DNA of 64,000 nucleotides from Lentibacillus persicus (GTDB taxonomy: Bacteria; Bacillota; Bacilli; Bacillales; Amphibacillaceae): positions 310,001 to 374,000 of the forward strand of contig NZ_FOMR01000002.1 of assembly GCF_900112705.1 (NCBI RefSeq), in the 5' to 3' direction. This document shows positions 1-9,613 of this stretch, in pieces. Every line of letters begins with the position of its first letter. Positions within the stretch are counted from its first letter, which is position 1. Made by a program: the position numbers and the translations under genes. The notes under the pieces are model-generated. The model worked only from the letters and a program-made list of their open reading frames with translations. It did not search any database and was not told the origin of the DNA.

Positions 1-115
1 TCTGATCTACTTGACTGGCAACCAGACGAACGTGTTTTGGATCTTCATTACCGACTACTGTATAATATTTGTTATATATCTCAACGGTTACCCGTGTCTT
101 ATCGTCCCCTGCCAA
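1..115 (-). CDS. zapA: Cell division protein ZapA, N-terminal part (runs off the window)
   Basis: ZapA binds FtsZ and promotes bundling of its protofilaments at the division site. Only the first 38 codons are present. The reverse strand reads MAGDDKTRVTVEIYNKYYTV, then VVGNEDPKHVRLVASQVDQ, which is the start of Firmicute ZapA. The start is a TTG at 113-115, preceded by an AGGGGG ribosome binding site at 126-131 with 10 bases between. No ATG lies in frame nearby. zapA divergent from rnhC is the B. subtilis arrangement, which supports the call. The rest of the gene lies left of the window. Confidence 0.85.
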   Translation of the reverse strand, partial: MAGDDKTRVTVEIYNKYYTVVGNEDPKHVRLVASQVDQ

Positions 116-321
116 AACAAGACAACCCCCTATAATTGTTTGAAAACAATTTGTTAACGTTTGTCGTATGTTGCAATAAAATAATCCACTATATATTAAC
201 ACAAAAACTGACGATCAGAAAATCTTTAAACGTATATATTACACTGACAAAAGCAGTTTTCATTTCATTCTTTTCAGCAATTTGCTATCGTTTATGTTAG
301 TAAATCAAATGGAGGATTAAA

Positions 322-1251
322 ATGCCACAAAATGTTTATGTCTTCCCGGAAGCTATCATTCAACAAATGAAACAGTATTACGCGGGGCAACTGCAGAATG
401 CTCCAGCAGGGGCGCTTTTTCGGGCCAAAACAGCCAATGCCGTCATAACTGCTTATAAATCAGGCAAGGTTTTATTCCAGGGAAAAAACCCCGCAGGCGA
501 AGCAGAGCAATGGGCTGATAATACGAGCGAGGTGCAAGCGAAACCAAAAAAGGCGTCGGAGAAATCCATTTATACGCCGCCGGATACTCTGCCCGCAAGC
601 AGTCACATCGGCTCAGATGAAGCCGGAACAGGCGATTACTTTGGACCAATAACAACTGCAGCTGTGTTCGTTAAAAAAGAGCAGATTGAACTGCTCAAGG
701 AACTGGGCGTACGTGATTCCAAGAATTTATCGGACGCTTCAATCCGTCATATTGCTCAGGATATACTTAAGCTTGAATTGCCTTATTCCTTGCTGGTTTT
801 GCGAAATGACAAGTACAACCAATTGCAAAAACGCGGCTGGTCGCAGGGAAAAATGAAAGCCATGCTCCATCATCAAGCAATCAGCAATGTGCTTAAAAAA
901 ATAAATGCCGCTGATACAGAAGGCACACTAATCGACCAGTTTTGCGAACCCTCTGTCTTCAAGCGGCATATTGCTGCTGAAAATAAACAGCTGCACGATA
1001 AGACATATTTCATGACAAAAGCTGAAAGTGCCTCAATCGCCGTAGCAGCTGCGTCAATTATTGCCAGGACCAGTTTTTTAAAAGAGATGGAACAGTTATC
1101 ACAAAGGGCGGGCATTACCTTGCCTAAAGGAGCCTCAGGGAAGGTAGACCAGGTTGCCTCCCGACTGATCAAATCTCACGGGCAGGCACATCTCAATTCA
1201 TATGCTAAAACACATTTTGCCAACACAAAAAAAGCGCTCGATCGTTTATAA
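322..1251 (+). CDS. rnhC: Ribonuclease HIII
   Basis: RNase HIII cuts the RNA strand of RNA/DNA hybrids in the cytoplasm and helps remove R-loops and primers. The 309-residue protein has the N-terminal TBP-like substrate-binding domain (about 1-85) and then the catalytic domain, which opens with GSDEAGTGDYFGP, where Asp99 and Glu100 are metal ligands. VRDSKNL near residue 131 and LIDQF near 203 carry further conserved acidic positions. Length matches the family (about 310). The ATG at 322 follows GGAGGA at 311-316. It is divergent from zapA and ends before a hairpin terminator shared with pheT. Confidence 0.95.
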   Translation: MPQNVYVFPEAIIQQMKQYYAGQLQNAPAGALFRAKTANAVITAYKSGKVLFQGKNPAGEAEQWADNTSEVQAKPKKASEKSIYTPPDTLPASSHIGSDEAGTGDYFGPITTAAVFVKKEQIELLKELGVRDSKNLSDASIRHIAQDILKLELPYSLLVLRNDKYNQLQKRGWSQGKMKAMLHHQAISNVLKKINAADTEGTLIDQFCEPSVFKRHIAAENKQLHDKTYFMTKAESASIAVAAASIIARTSFLKEMEQLSQRAGITLPKGASGKVDQVASRLIKSHGQAHLNSYAKTHFANTKKALDRL

Positions 1252-1271
1252 CTAACCTTTATATTAGGGGA

Positions 1272-1311
1272 AAAAGCAAGAGCAGACACCTAAATGCCTG
1301 CTCTCTCTTTT
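1272..1311. terminator. Bidirectional terminator between rnhC and pheT
   Basis: The stem AGAGCAG / CTGCTCT pairs 1279-1285 with 1298-1304. It is followed on the plus strand by TCTTTTT and on the minus strand by TGCTTTTT. The genes converge here, so the hairpin can serve both rnhC and pheT. Confidence 0.75.
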
Positions 1312-3737
1312 TATGACCTGACGTAAGCGTTAAAATTCCGATTTACTGTGTCGACGATTTTCTGATAAGATTCTTCAACTTCCGCATCTTTCAATGTTTT
1401 CTCCAGATCCTGATACAACAAGCTATATGCAACAGATTTTTTACCTTCTGGCAGGTTTTCTCCTTTGTAAACATCAAAAATACGTACATTTTTCACGAGC
1501 GGTGACCCAGCTTCTTCAATCATGTCTTTTATCTCGCCGGCTTTGACGTCTTCATTAACAATAAATGCAATGTCCCTGGCAATTGAAGGGTATTTCGGTA
1601 CCGGGCGGTAATCCGTATCAGTTGTAAACGCGTCAAAAATAACCTCCATATTGAGATCAAAAGCGTAGGATTCTTTTATATCCATTGTTTTTTCGAGCTT
1701 CGGATGAACCTGTCCCAAAAATCCGGCCACTTGATTATCAATTAATACAGCTGCACAGCGGCCTGGGTGCATATCGGCTAATTTCGTTTGTTCAAACGTT
1801 ACCGGAATATTTAAGAAATCAAACAATCCCTCAACAATTCCTTTAACCAAATAAAAGTCGACTTTCCTTTTTTCCTGCTGCCATGAATGATTCAGCCACA
1901 GCCCTGACAGAACACCTGCTAAACGCAAATTTTCCTCCGGCTGATTAGATGGCTGAGATTCTTCTGACAAAAACACATTGCCCAGTTCAAAATAATGAAT
2001 ATCCGTTTGAGAACGTGCTTGATTATGTGCCAACGATTTCAGAAGTCCCGGCAGTACGCTCAAGCGCAAATATCTATGATCTTCACTCATCGGCATTGAA
2101 AGCTGAACAGGTTCCAGTGCTTTTTTAGCGAGTTCAGGGCTAAGCAATTTGTTAATACCGGCTTCATCGGTAAGCGAGTACGTGATGGTTTCCATCAACC
2201 CTGCGCTCTGTAAATATTTTTTTATTTCACGTTTGAGTTTTTGCTTCTGTGTCAACCCGCCGGCTTGAGGCGATCCTTCCGGCAGCGTATATGGCAAGTG
2301 TTCATAACCATAAATCCTGGCGACTTCTTCGACCATATCTTCGAGAATTGAAATATCCCCGCGGCGGGTTGGTACGTGAACGACAAACGAATCGTTTTCC
2401 TGTTCAAATGAAAACTGTAATTTATTTAGGATCGTGCTGATTTCTTCAGAAGTAATAGCCGTTCCAAGCCTTTTGTTAATTTCTTCAGTCGCAAAGGTTA
2501 CCGTCTTTTCACCCCTGTCCATTTCATCAAACGAAACAGGTCCGGCTAAAATAGTCGCTCCGGCATATTTTTCAAGCAGATGGCACGCTCTTAAACCTGC
2601 GCGTTCCACACGATTTGGGTCAACCCCTTTTTCAAACCGTGTACTTGAATCACTCCGCAAGCCAGTATCGCTCACCGCTTTTCTAACAGCAGACGGATTA
2701 AAATATGCGGACTCCAGTAATATCGTAGCCGTATCACTGTATACTTCGGTATTCGCTCCCCCCATTACACCAGCAAGCGCAACCGGTTCCTTACCGTTTG
2801 TGATTACCAGGTTCTCATTGGTAAGCGTTCTTTCTTCCCCATCAAGTGTCATAATTTTTTCATTATCAAGAGCCCGCCGCGTCACAACTTTATCCGAACC
2901 AAAACGGTCATAGTCGAACGCGTGCAGCGGCTGACCATATTCGAGCAAAACATAGTTCGTAATATCGACAACATTATTGATCGGACGAATACCTGCCGCA
3001 ATCAAATAGTTGCGCATCCACAGAGGAGATTGCTTGATTTCAACATTTTTGGCTATAAAGGCGCCATAATAAGGGTTCAATTCAGGGTCTTCTGCTGTGA
3101 CCGTGATATAATCTTCAGCTTTTTCCTCCGACGGATGAATTGTTTCATCAGGGAATGTTACTTCCTCATCAAAAATGGCTGCAGTCTCGTATGCCACACC
3201 GAGCATACTCAGTGCATCCGCCCGATTAGGTGTTAAGTCAAATTCCAGCACCGCGTCATCCAGATTGAGGAGTTTCTCAACACTTTCACCGATGGTTGTA
3301 TCCTCCGGGAATACAAAAATTCCTTCGGCTACATCAGACGGCACATATTTTTCGTCAATGCCTAATTCTTGAAGCGAGCAAATCATTCCGTTTGACTCTA
3401 CTCCACGAAGCTTTACTTTTTTGATTTTGAAATTATTCGGCAGTACTGCCCCCGGTTTCGCGACTGCGACTTTTTGACCTTGTGTAACATTCGGAGCACC
3501 GCAAATAATCTGCAGCTTATCATCACCAGTGTTAACTTGACAAAGCTGTAATTTGTCGGCATTTGGGTGTTGTTCACACGATTCGACATACCCAACGACG
3601 ACGCCGCTGGTTTTTTCTGCAACATATTCTATACCATCCACTTCGATTCCTGTTTTTGTGATTTTATCCGATAATTCTTCAGGTTTTATCGATTGGATAT
3701 CAACGTAATTATTCAGCCAATTCAACGATACAAACAT
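1311..3737 (-). CDS. pheT: Phenylalanyl-tRNA synthetase, beta subunit
   Basis: This is the beta chain of the alpha2beta2 enzyme that charges tRNA-Phe. At 808 residues it has the usual length. Visible domains are an N-terminal tRNA-binding (EMAP-like) region around residues 40-150 with VVVGYVESCEQHPNADKL, the B3/B4 editing region, the B5 region, the catalytic-like core, and a C-terminal ferredoxin-fold anticodon-binding domain with YPSIARDIAFIV near residue 715. Its ATG overlaps the pheS stop codon in TAATG, so the two subunits are translationally coupled. Transcription is controlled by the T-box upstream of pheS. Confidence 0.97.
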   Translation of the reverse strand: MFVSLNWLNNYVDIQSIKPEELSDKITKTGIEVDGIEYVAEKTSGVVVGYVESCEQHPNADKLQLCQVNTGDDKLQIICGAPNVTQGQKVAVAKPGAVLPNNFKIKKVKLRGVESNGMICSLQELGIDEKYVPSDVAEGIFVFPEDTTIGESVEKLLNLDDAVLEFDLTPNRADALSMLGVAYETAAIFDEEVTFPDETIHPSEEKAEDYITVTAEDPELNPYYGAFIAKNVEIKQSPLWMRNYLIAAGIRPINNVVDITNYVLLEYGQPLHAFDYDRFGSDKVVTRRALDNEKIMTLDGEERTLTNENLVITNGKEPVALAGVMGGANTEVYSDTATILLESAYFNPSAVRKAVSDTGLRSDSSTRFEKGVDPNRVERAGLRACHLLEKYAGATILAGPVSFDEMDRGEKTVTFATEEINKRLGTAITSEEISTILNKLQFSFEQENDSFVVHVPTRRGDISILEDMVEEVARIYGYEHLPYTLPEGSPQAGGLTQKQKLKREIKKYLQSAGLMETITYSLTDEAGINKLLSPELAKKALEPVQLSMPMSEDHRYLRLSVLPGLLKSLAHNQARSQTDIHYFELGNVFLSEESQPSNQPEENLRLAGVLSGLWLNHSWQQEKRKVDFYLVKGIVEGLFDFLNIPVTFEQTKLADMHPGRCAAVLIDNQVAGFLGQVHPKLEKTMDIKESYAFDLNMEVIFDAFTTDTDYRPVPKYPSIARDIAFIVNEDVKAGEIKDMIEEAGSPLVKNVRIFDVYKGENLPEGKKSVAYSLLYQDLEKTLKDAEVEESYQKIVDTVNRNFNAYVRS

Positions 3738-4786
3738 TACTGTGCCCCTCCTTGTGCATGGTGAAACTGTGTCAGGAATCGTTTATCATTCGTATAGAAA
3801 TGACGGATATCATCAATGCCATATTTCAGCATAGCAATTCGGTCAGGTCCCATGCCAAACGCGAAACCTGTGTAAACTTTGGAGTCATATCCCGCCATCT
3901 CCAAAACATCAGGGTGAACCATACCGCCACCTAAAATTTCAATCCAGCCGGAGTGTTTACAAACTGAACAACCTGCCCCTTTGCAGACCTTACATGAAAT
4001 GTCCATTTCAACAGATGGTTCGGTAAATGGGAAAAAGCTTGGACGCAGCCGAATCTCGCGGTCATTGCCAAAAATGCTTTTGGCAAACTTGTCCAGTGTC
4101 CCTTTCAAATCACTTAGTCGCACGTTTTTATCAACATAAAGTCCTTCAATTTGGGTGAACTGATGGGAATGTGTCGCATCGTCGGTATCGCGTCGGTAAA
4201 CTTTTCCCGGGCAAATCATCTTGACCGGCTTTGCCCCGCCATATTGCTGCATGGTTCGTGCCTGTACAGGCGATGTGTGTGTCCTGAGAAGCAGCTCATT
4301 TGTAATGTAAAACGTGTCCTGCATATCACGTGCCGGGTGGCCCTTAGGCATATTCATTGCCTCAAAATTGAAATAATCGGTTTCCACTTCAGGTCCTTCT
4401 TTTACTTCATAGCCCATCCCGATGAATAAATCTTCAATTTCCTCGATTATACTTGTCAACAAATGAGGACCGCCGGCTTCAACAGGACGACCCGGCAATG
4501 TCACATCGAGTGTTTCACTTTCAAGTTTTGCATCGAGCTCTGCCTGTTCAAGCAATTCAGTTTTATGATTAATTTCTTCTGTTATCGCCTCACGCACTTT
4601 ATTGGCAATCTCACCTACTACAGGCCGTTCCTCTTCTGAAAGTTTTCCCATTCCGCGCAAAACGCTTGTCAATGACCCTTTTTTACCTAAATACGTCACT
4701 TTTATTTCCTGAAGCTTTTTTAAATCGTTTGCTTCTTCAATTTTAGCAAGAGCTTCCTTCCGAATCATTTCTAACTGATCCTTCAT
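3737..4786 (-). CDS. pheS: Phenylalanyl-tRNA synthetase, alpha subunit
   Basis: Catalytic subunit of PheRS, which activates phenylalanine and transfers it to tRNA-Phe. The 349-residue protein has an N-terminal coiled-coil tRNA-binding arm (about 1-90) and a class II aminoacyl-tRNA synthetase core. Motif 2 is [21 protein letters not shown], split here as [13 protein letters not shown] and HQFTQIEG. Motif 3 is [14 protein letters not shown] near residue 310. The insert with [17 protein letters not shown] is typical of bacillar PheS. The start follows GGGAGGTATTTTC. First gene of the pheST operon, behind a Phe T-box. Confidence 0.97.
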   Translation of the reverse strand: MKDQLEMIRKEALAKIEEANDLKKLQEIKVTYLGKKGSLTSVLRGMGKLSEEERPVVGEIANKVREAITEEINHKTELLEQAELDAKLESETLDVTLPGRPVEAGGPHLLTSIIEEIEDLFIGMGYEVKEGPEVETDYFNFEAMNMPKGHPARDMQDTFYITNELLLRTHTSPVQARTMQQYGGAKPVKMICPGKVYRRDTDDATHSHQFTQIEGLYVDKNVRLSDLKGTLDKFAKSIFGNDREIRLRPSFFPFTEPSVEMDISCKVCKGAGCSVCKHSGWIEILGGGMVHPDVLEMAGYDSKVYTGFAFGMGPDRIAMLKYGIDDIRHFYTNDKRFLTQFHHAQGGAQ

Positions 4787-4828
4787 GAAAATACCTCCCT
4801 ATAGATTTTTGAATTCGTTCAAACATGA

Positions 4829-5112
4829 AAAAAGCCCCTATCCCTATAAAGGGACGAGGCTGTTATTAATCGCGGTACCACCCTTGTTGACACACGTATC
4901 GTGTCCAACTTTGCTATGATAACGGATGATTCGATCCGATGCACCTTTACTTACGTCGAAGGTCCAAGTGCCAGCTCCAGAGTGAAACGGCAGCAAACGT
5001 ATCGGCAGAGGTGCTCTCAGTCTATGACACCTCTTCCCTTATTGCCGAACAGAATATTGTTGCCTGGCTCTTTCTCAGCTTTTTAAACAACACATATTTA
5101 ATTTAATCAAAT
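4829..5112 (-). promoter_or_regulatory. T-box leader of pheST (tRNA-Phe sensing)
   Basis: The minus strand carries the T-box core AAGGGTGGTACCGCG at 4871-4885. It is followed by a terminator hairpin, AGCCTCGTCCCT / AGGGATAGGGGCT, ending in six T residues near 4829. The UGGU of the T-box bulge would pair with ACCA, which fits the A discriminator of tRNA-Phe. Stem I has a basal GCCAG / CTGGC helix, and a TTC (Phe) triplet at 4984-4986 followed by A is the likely specifier codon. T-boxes of this class antiterminate when uncharged tRNA accumulates. The specifier assignment is my inference. Confidence 0.9.
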
Positions 5113-5119
5113 TTCTTTA

Positions 5120-5148
5120 ATTATAGTTAATTTAAATAAAATATGCAA
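5120..5148 (-). promoter_or_regulatory. SigA-type promoter of the pheST T-box transcript
   Basis: On the minus strand TTGCAT (5143-5148) and TATAAT (5120-5125) are separated by 17 bases. This places the transcript start near 5113, just ahead of stem I of the T-box. The promoter directly abuts the stop codon of the upstream methyltransferase gene. Confidence 0.65.
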
Positions 5149-5886
5149 CTAATTTACAAAAGCATACATCAATATACCGGCTGCAATACTCACATTGAGT
5201 GATTCAGCTTTGCCATAAATTGGAATTTTCACCGAATTGTCTGCCTGCCTGATAATTTCTTCTCGAACACCTGCACCTTCATTTCCAAGGATTAAAGCAA
5301 TCTTGTCAGGCACTCTTACCGCTTTAAACGAACAGGCATTCTCTAAAGCTGAAGCCAGTACGGTAAACCCGTCGGCCTGCAATTCAGGTATTTTTTCGAC
5401 TAGATTTGCAGAAAGTACTGGTATATGAAACAACGAGCCCTGAGTGGCTCTGATGACTTTGTCGTTATATAAATCAACGGTGCCGCTACCGGTTATAACT
5501 GCATCAAATCCTGCTGCATCCGCTGTACGAATTATTGTGCCGAGATTGCCCGGGTCCTGAATCGCATCAATTAAGAGCATTTTCGCTTCTCTGTCGATCT
5601 GAAGCTCTTTCATTTCAACGATTGCCGCCACTCCCTGTGGCGTCTCAGTCATTGTGATGTGCTGCATCACTTTTTTATTCACATTAATAATAGGGTATTG
5701 ACTGAACCACGAGGGTTTATGTACATCATCCTCAATAATAATCTCATTTATTCGCCATCCGCTTTGATATGCTTCTTCGATTAAATGAAAGCCTTCAATC
5801 AAAAACTTGCCAAATTTGTTGCGATCTTTGCGTTTTTGTAATTTCGTCCACTGTTTAACTTTTTCATTTTGCAGTGAGGTAATCAT
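5149..5886 (-). CDS. ysgA: TrmH/SpoU family RNA 2'-O-methyltransferase (YsgA type)
   Basis: SPOUT-fold methyltransferase expected to 2'-O-methylate a ribose in rRNA or tRNA using S-adenosylmethionine. The exact target cannot be read from the sequence. The protein (245 residues from the ATG) has an N-terminal substrate-binding domain with LQNEKVKQWTKLQKRKDRNK. The C-terminal knotted domain carries the three SpoU motifs: DAIQDPGNLGTIIRTADAAG, then ALILGNEGAGV, then IPIYGKAESLNVSIAAGILMY. A TTG three codons upstream (5893-5895) is in frame, but the AAAGTGGG ribosome binding site is better spaced for the ATG at 5884-5886. It neighbours pheS and sspI as in B. subtilis. Confidence 0.88.
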   Translation of the reverse strand: MITSLQNEKVKQWTKLQKRKDRNKFGKFLIEGFHLIEEAYQSGWRINEIIIEDDVHKPSWFSQYPIINVNKKVMQHITMTETPQGVAAIVEMKELQIDREAKMLLIDAIQDPGNLGTIIRTADAAGFDAVITGSGTVDLYNDKVIRATQGSLFHIPVLSANLVEKIPELQADGFTVLASALENACSFKAVRVPDKIALILGNEGAGVREEIIRQADNSVKIPIYGKAESLNVSIAAGILMYAFVN

Positions 5887-5986
5887 TTTATTCAACCCAC
5901 TTTACGATTTTCTTCTATTATCATACATACTTTTTACTTTGCGGGTCAAACTATCGTTAGTTTAATTAATTTTGTGAGGTGTTTTT

Positions 5987-6211
5987 ATGGATTTGAACTT
6001 ACGTAAAGCTATTTTATCCAATATCGCTGAAAATGATCACGAGCAGCTGGAAGCGACAATTGTTGATGCCATACAGGACGGTGAAGAAAAAATGCTCCCG
6101 GGATTAGGCGTCCTGTTTGAATTGATTTGGAAACAATCTGATGACGAGGAGAAGCAAGAGATGATCAAATCATTGGAGCAAGGCGTCCACCAAGCAAACC
6201 CCGGCTCCTAA
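5987..6211 (+). CDS. sspI: Small acid-soluble spore protein SspI
   Basis: Minor spore-core protein found only in endospore formers. At 74 residues it matches the SspI family, with the conserved [13 protein letters not shown] start, [20 protein letters not shown] core and KQEMIKSLE end. It is divergent from ysgA, as in B. subtilis. The start ATG follows GTGAGGTG. In B. subtilis the gene is expressed in the forespore by SigG. I did not find a clear SigG promoter by eye in the 90-base gap. It is followed by a strong terminator. Confidence 0.93.
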   Translation: MDLNLRKAILSNIAENDHEQLEATIVDAIQDGEEKMLPGLGVLFELIWKQSDDEEKQEMIKSLEQGVHQANPGS

Positions 6212-6218
6212 CGACGGA

Positions 6219-6256
6219 CAAAAGACAGATGCATCCAGGCGTCTGTCTTTTTTTAA
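6219..6256 (+). terminator. Terminator of sspI
   Basis: AAAGACAGATG pairs with GCGTCTGTCTTT across a short loop and runs into seven T residues. It lies directly after the sspI stop codon. Confidence 0.85.
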
Positions 6257-6284
6257 GAGTTTTGTTTTTCCCTGTTTGTCTATC

Positions 6285-6535
6285 GATGTAAAAGTGCCAC
6301 GTAGTGAAAATTCTTCAGTAAGTGCTATACCACCGCTCCGGAAATACACGCCGCTCCTGCGGGAAAAGCAACGGCTGAAGACCCCGCAGGAAGCGGTAAG
6401 GTTCAAAGGCTAAGAACGCCACGTCCTGTGGCAACGCCTTTGTGACCAACATCGTGTTGGCCCGAGGCTGAAGCGTTGCCCGCGGAAAGCGACTGCCTGG
6501 AACGGAAATCAACCAGCACTTTGTCGCAGTTTATG
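6285..6535. repeat. Mosaic intergenic repeat R1, copy A
   Basis: A GC-rich, non-coding 251-bp block fills most of the 578-base gap between sspI and the next gene. It begins GATGTAAAAGTGCCACGTAG and ends TTGTCGCAGTTTATG. The end is an imperfect inverted copy of the beginning. Internally it has CTCCTGCGGG / CCCCGCAGG and GGCAACGC / GCGTTGCC inverted repeats. It also contains a 69-bp module (6400-6468) that recurs inverted in copy B at 29850-29918 with one difference. The right half (6361-6395 and 6463-6535) closely matches copy C. No open reading frame with a ribosome binding site is inside. The remaining bases 6536-6789 hold only AT-rich upstream sequence of the next gene. Confidence 0.85.
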
Positions 6536-6789
6536 GGTTTTGTGTAATAAACAACTACCTTTATGAAAACAGTTTTTCTTATAAATTCTTATATTAAGAT
6601 AACTCTTCCCCCTAGAAAGGTAAACCGCTTTAATTCTGAAACTTGCTGGCTATAATCCTATTTATATATGCCGATTTACTTTTCCATGCTATTTCAATGA
6701 TAAATAGAATAGTATATAATTAAATTATTGTATCAAGGATAGTCTTTACATATATATAATTATAAAGGTAAGAAGGGGGATAATAATCA

Positions 6790-8376
6790 ATGGAACAGAA
6801 TACCACCAAAAAAAGAATGCCCAAAACGTTAATAGCTATTATTGTGGCAGCAGTTTTGGTTATCGGAGGAAGTGCAGCAGCATTTGCTCTTATCACCGGG
6901 TCTCCAAAGGCTCAATATTTTCAAGCGGAAAAGAACACAATCGAATTTTTAACAGACAGCGTGAAGGAACGCTACCAGCCTGAAATGGACTGGAGAGAAC
7001 ATTCAATGGAAAATCCGACTGAGAACGCAGTGGAGTTATCCGCTGAATACAACGGCCCGCCAAGCAGTGGAATGGGCATGGGTCCTGAGCAAATTCTCAA
7101 TAATTCAACAATTGCCTTCACCTCACAAGTGGACCAGGACAATCATCAAATGAATGCAGATTTACAAATGAATTTTGCCGGTATTGAAATAAATGACATC
7201 GGAATGTATCTCGATTCTGATAAGGCCAGATTGCAACTTCCATTTTTGGATGAAGCACTTCAAATTACAGATGAGAATTTAGGCCCGCTGTTGCAGGATG
7301 CTGACCCGTCCCTCAGCGAAATTAAGATTGATTTTGAGGCAATATTTAATCAGATGGAAGGAACTTTGCCTGAAGAAGACCGTGAATACATAGCAGATGA
7401 ATATCTGAGTATGATTTACAGCGAACTGCCTGACGATGCCTTCACGGAAGAACAGGAAAAAGTGACCGTGCAGGAACAATCGATTGACACAACGAAAATA
7501 ACACTTAATCTCTCAGAGCAACAATTAAAAGCGTTAATCACAACGGTTTTGGAAAAAATGAAAAATGATGACGACTTAAAAGAGATTATAGAAGAACAAA
7601 TCAGAATGCAGCAATACGGCGTTTTTGCTTCCGATTCATTGCCAAATGACATGGAAAATGATGTAACGGCTGCAATGGACGATTTTGACCAATCCATTGA
7701 TGATGCTATCAGCGGATTGGAAGATTACCAGATTCCTGAAGGACTGACGTCAACCATCTGGGTTCAGGATAACTTGATTGTTAAACGCGAGTTTTCAACG
7801 AGTTTAGCACCTGCAGAGGAGACGTTGACAACTTTAACAATAAGCGGCAATCAATTGTTAACTAATGAGGAACAAAACCTAAGTTATGAATTCACTGCTG
7901 ATGACGACTCAACTGTGACTGTTGATGCCAATCTATCAAACAAGGAAAATCAGCTTGAAGATTCCATCACAATTGCTGCTGATGGGATAGAATTGTCCTA
8001 TAACGGCTCCTCACAGCTACAGGATGGCACAAGAGAATTTGAACGGGTTTTTTCATTCAGCAGTCCGGATCCAAACGGCTCAGGAAGTTTGAACTGGAGC
8101 GGTGAAGCCACATATGAAAACGACCAGAAGCGTGCGGACCATACATTGGCTGTGGATATGCCCGATCTGCCTCAGGAATTTGTCAGTCTCAATATCAAAA
8201 ATGATGCCAAAACTATTAATGAAGTAACACAGCCTGATGATTCCAACGTCAAACAACTTGGCGACATGTCTGCACAAGAAGTGGAGACGTATTTCCAAAC
8301 AGAATTCGCTCAACAGTTCCAGCAATGGTTCATGGGGATGATGGGTGCCCCAGGCGGTAATATGAACAACTTTTAA
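6790..8376 (+). CDS. Membrane-anchored extracytoplasmic protein of unknown function, partner of an ABC-2 exporter
   Basis: A 528-residue protein with a basic N-terminus (KKRMPK) and one hydrophobic segment at about 14-37 (LIAIIVAAVLVIGGSAAAFA). It has no lipobox cysteine, so it is probably anchored by an uncleaved helix with the bulk outside. The rest is acidic, rich in Asp, Glu and Gln, with beta-strand-like repeats (LTISGNQLLT, ITIAADGIELSYNGSS) and a Met/Gly-rich C-terminus. It may belong to the family called DUF6583, but I cannot confirm this. It starts after AAGGGGGA and is followed 16 bases later by two permease genes and an ATPase. It is therefore likely to be a substrate-handling or accessory component of that exporter. 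Function unknown. Confidence 0.75.
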   Translation: MEQNTTKKRMPKTLIAIIVAAVLVIGGSAAAFALITGSPKAQYFQAEKNTIEFLTDSVKERYQPEMDWREHSMENPTENAVELSAEYNGPPSSGMGMGPEQILNNSTIAFTSQVDQDNHQMNADLQMNFAGIEINDIGMYLDSDKARLQLPFLDEALQITDENLGPLLQDADPSLSEIKIDFEAIFNQMEGTLPEEDREYIADEYLSMIYSELPDDAFTEEQEKVTVQEQSIDTTKITLNLSEQQLKALITTVLEKMKNDDDLKEIIEEQIRMQQYGVFASDSLPNDMENDVTAAMDDFDQSIDDAISGLEDYQIPEGLTSTIWVQDNLIVKREFSTSLAPAEETLTTLTISGNQLLTNEEQNLSYEFTADDDSTVTVDANLSNKENQLEDSITIAADGIELSYNGSSQLQDGTREFERVFSFSSPDPNGSGSLNWSGEATYENDQKRADHTLAVDMPDLPQEFVSLNIKNDAKTINEVTQPDDSNVKQLGDMSAQEVETYFQTEFAQQFQQWFMGMMGAPGGNMNNF

Positions 8377-8392
8377 ATAAGGAAGTTGCATT

Positions 8393-9613
8393 ATGGAATT
8401 TTTAAAACACACCTTCCTGTTCATCAGGAGCAACTTGAAGAAATTACAGAGGAAGTGGCTAGCGCTTCCTCTGTTTTTACTGTTTCCTGTTTTTATCGTT
8501 TCACTCATCGCAGTAGTCATTCTGTCCATCTTCATGCCTGATGAGACCGAACCGATTCAAGTCGGACTTGTTGACCAGGATAAATCGGATGAAACCGAAA
8601 TGGTTGTCGACTTAATCGAGGAATCAGCACAGCTTGGAAGCTTTGTAAATATAAACGCTCTAACCGAGGAACAAGCAAAAAAACAAGTCAACGACCACTT
8701 AAGCGGCTACATAACTTTTCCAGAGGGCTTTACCGCAAATTTGTATAACGGCGAATCAGTTACCCTAACTATTACGGGTAATCCTGATAAACAAATGGAA
8801 GCTTATTTGATAAAAGAATTGCTGGATAGTATTGCACGGCATATTCGAACATCACAGGCCAATATCCTGACAATTAATTATTATGCCAAACAGCTCCCCA
8901 TCGATAATGCTTCACGCGAAGACATGCTGTTTCAGCAATTTAATAACTTCCTGGTTTATGCTGTCGGCAAAGATAGAATAATAGATGATGAGGAAATCAG
9001 TAACCACGCTTCCGCTTCACCCTTCCGTTATTTTGGATTGGGAGCATGGTTTATGATCATCACAATCTGGCTATTTTTATTTTACGCATTTTTCACGAAT
9101 GATGAACAACCCGGGATGCAAAACAGGATGCGTTTATACGGTGTCACCACACTTCAGCAATTGACAGCTAAAATTGTGACAACTTTGATTACTGCCGGTG
9201 TTTTAACTGGAGTGGCTCTTTGTACATACGTTGTGCTTACAGACCTTGACGTGTCAGCAGAAAATTATTTTCATGCAGCACTTCTGACAAAGTTGTACAG
9301 CTTAATATATTTGATCATACTGGCAATCCTGGACGTTATTTTTACAGGACAAAAGATTCGAATGCTCTTCCAATCAATCGTTTCACTGATTATTCTGCTG
9401 GTGAGCGGTGCGATTATACCAACCTTGTACTTCCCGTTATATGTACAAAACTTGCTGCCACACTTTTTTGCAAGTAACGGGTTCTATTGGCTGCAGGAAG
9501 TTCTATTAAGCGCCAGGTTTTATGCAGATTACGTGCCAATGATCATGACTCTAGCAGCTGCCGGGTTTATACTAATAGCTGCAGTAGCTTGGAAGGAGCG
9601 CGACATCCTATGA
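8393..9613 (+). CDS. ABC-2 type transporter permease (first of two)
   Basis: A 406-residue integral membrane protein with the ABC-2 export permease layout. There is one N-terminal membrane helix (about 24-46, LFLLFPVFIVSLIAVVILSI), a large extracytoplasmic domain of about 165 residues, then five or six helices from about residue 215 to the end. The extracytoplasmic part opens with VGLVDQDKSDETEMV, as in YhgE/CcmB-like and drug or peptide exporters. Its stop overlaps the next start in ATGA, so the two permeases are co-translated and probably form a heterodimer. The substrate is not known. Confidence 0.85.
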   Translation: MEFLKHTFLFIRSNLKKLQRKWLALPLFLLFPVFIVSLIAVVILSIFMPDETEPIQVGLVDQDKSDETEMVVDLIEESAQLGSFVNINALTEEQAKKQVNDHLSGYITFPEGFTANLYNGESVTLTITGNPDKQMEAYLIKELLDSIARHIRTSQANILTINYYAKQLPIDNASREDMLFQQFNNFLVYAVGKDRIIDDEEISNHASASPFRYFGLGAWFMIITIWLFLFYAFFTNDEQPGMQNRMRLYGVTTLQQLTAKIVTTLITAGVLTGVALCTYVVLTDLDVSAENYFHAALLTKLYSLIYLIILAILDVIFTGQKIRMLFQSIVSLIILLVSGAIIPTLYFPLYVQNLLPHFFASNGFYWLQEVLLSARFYADYVPMIMTLAAAGFILIAAVAWKERDIL

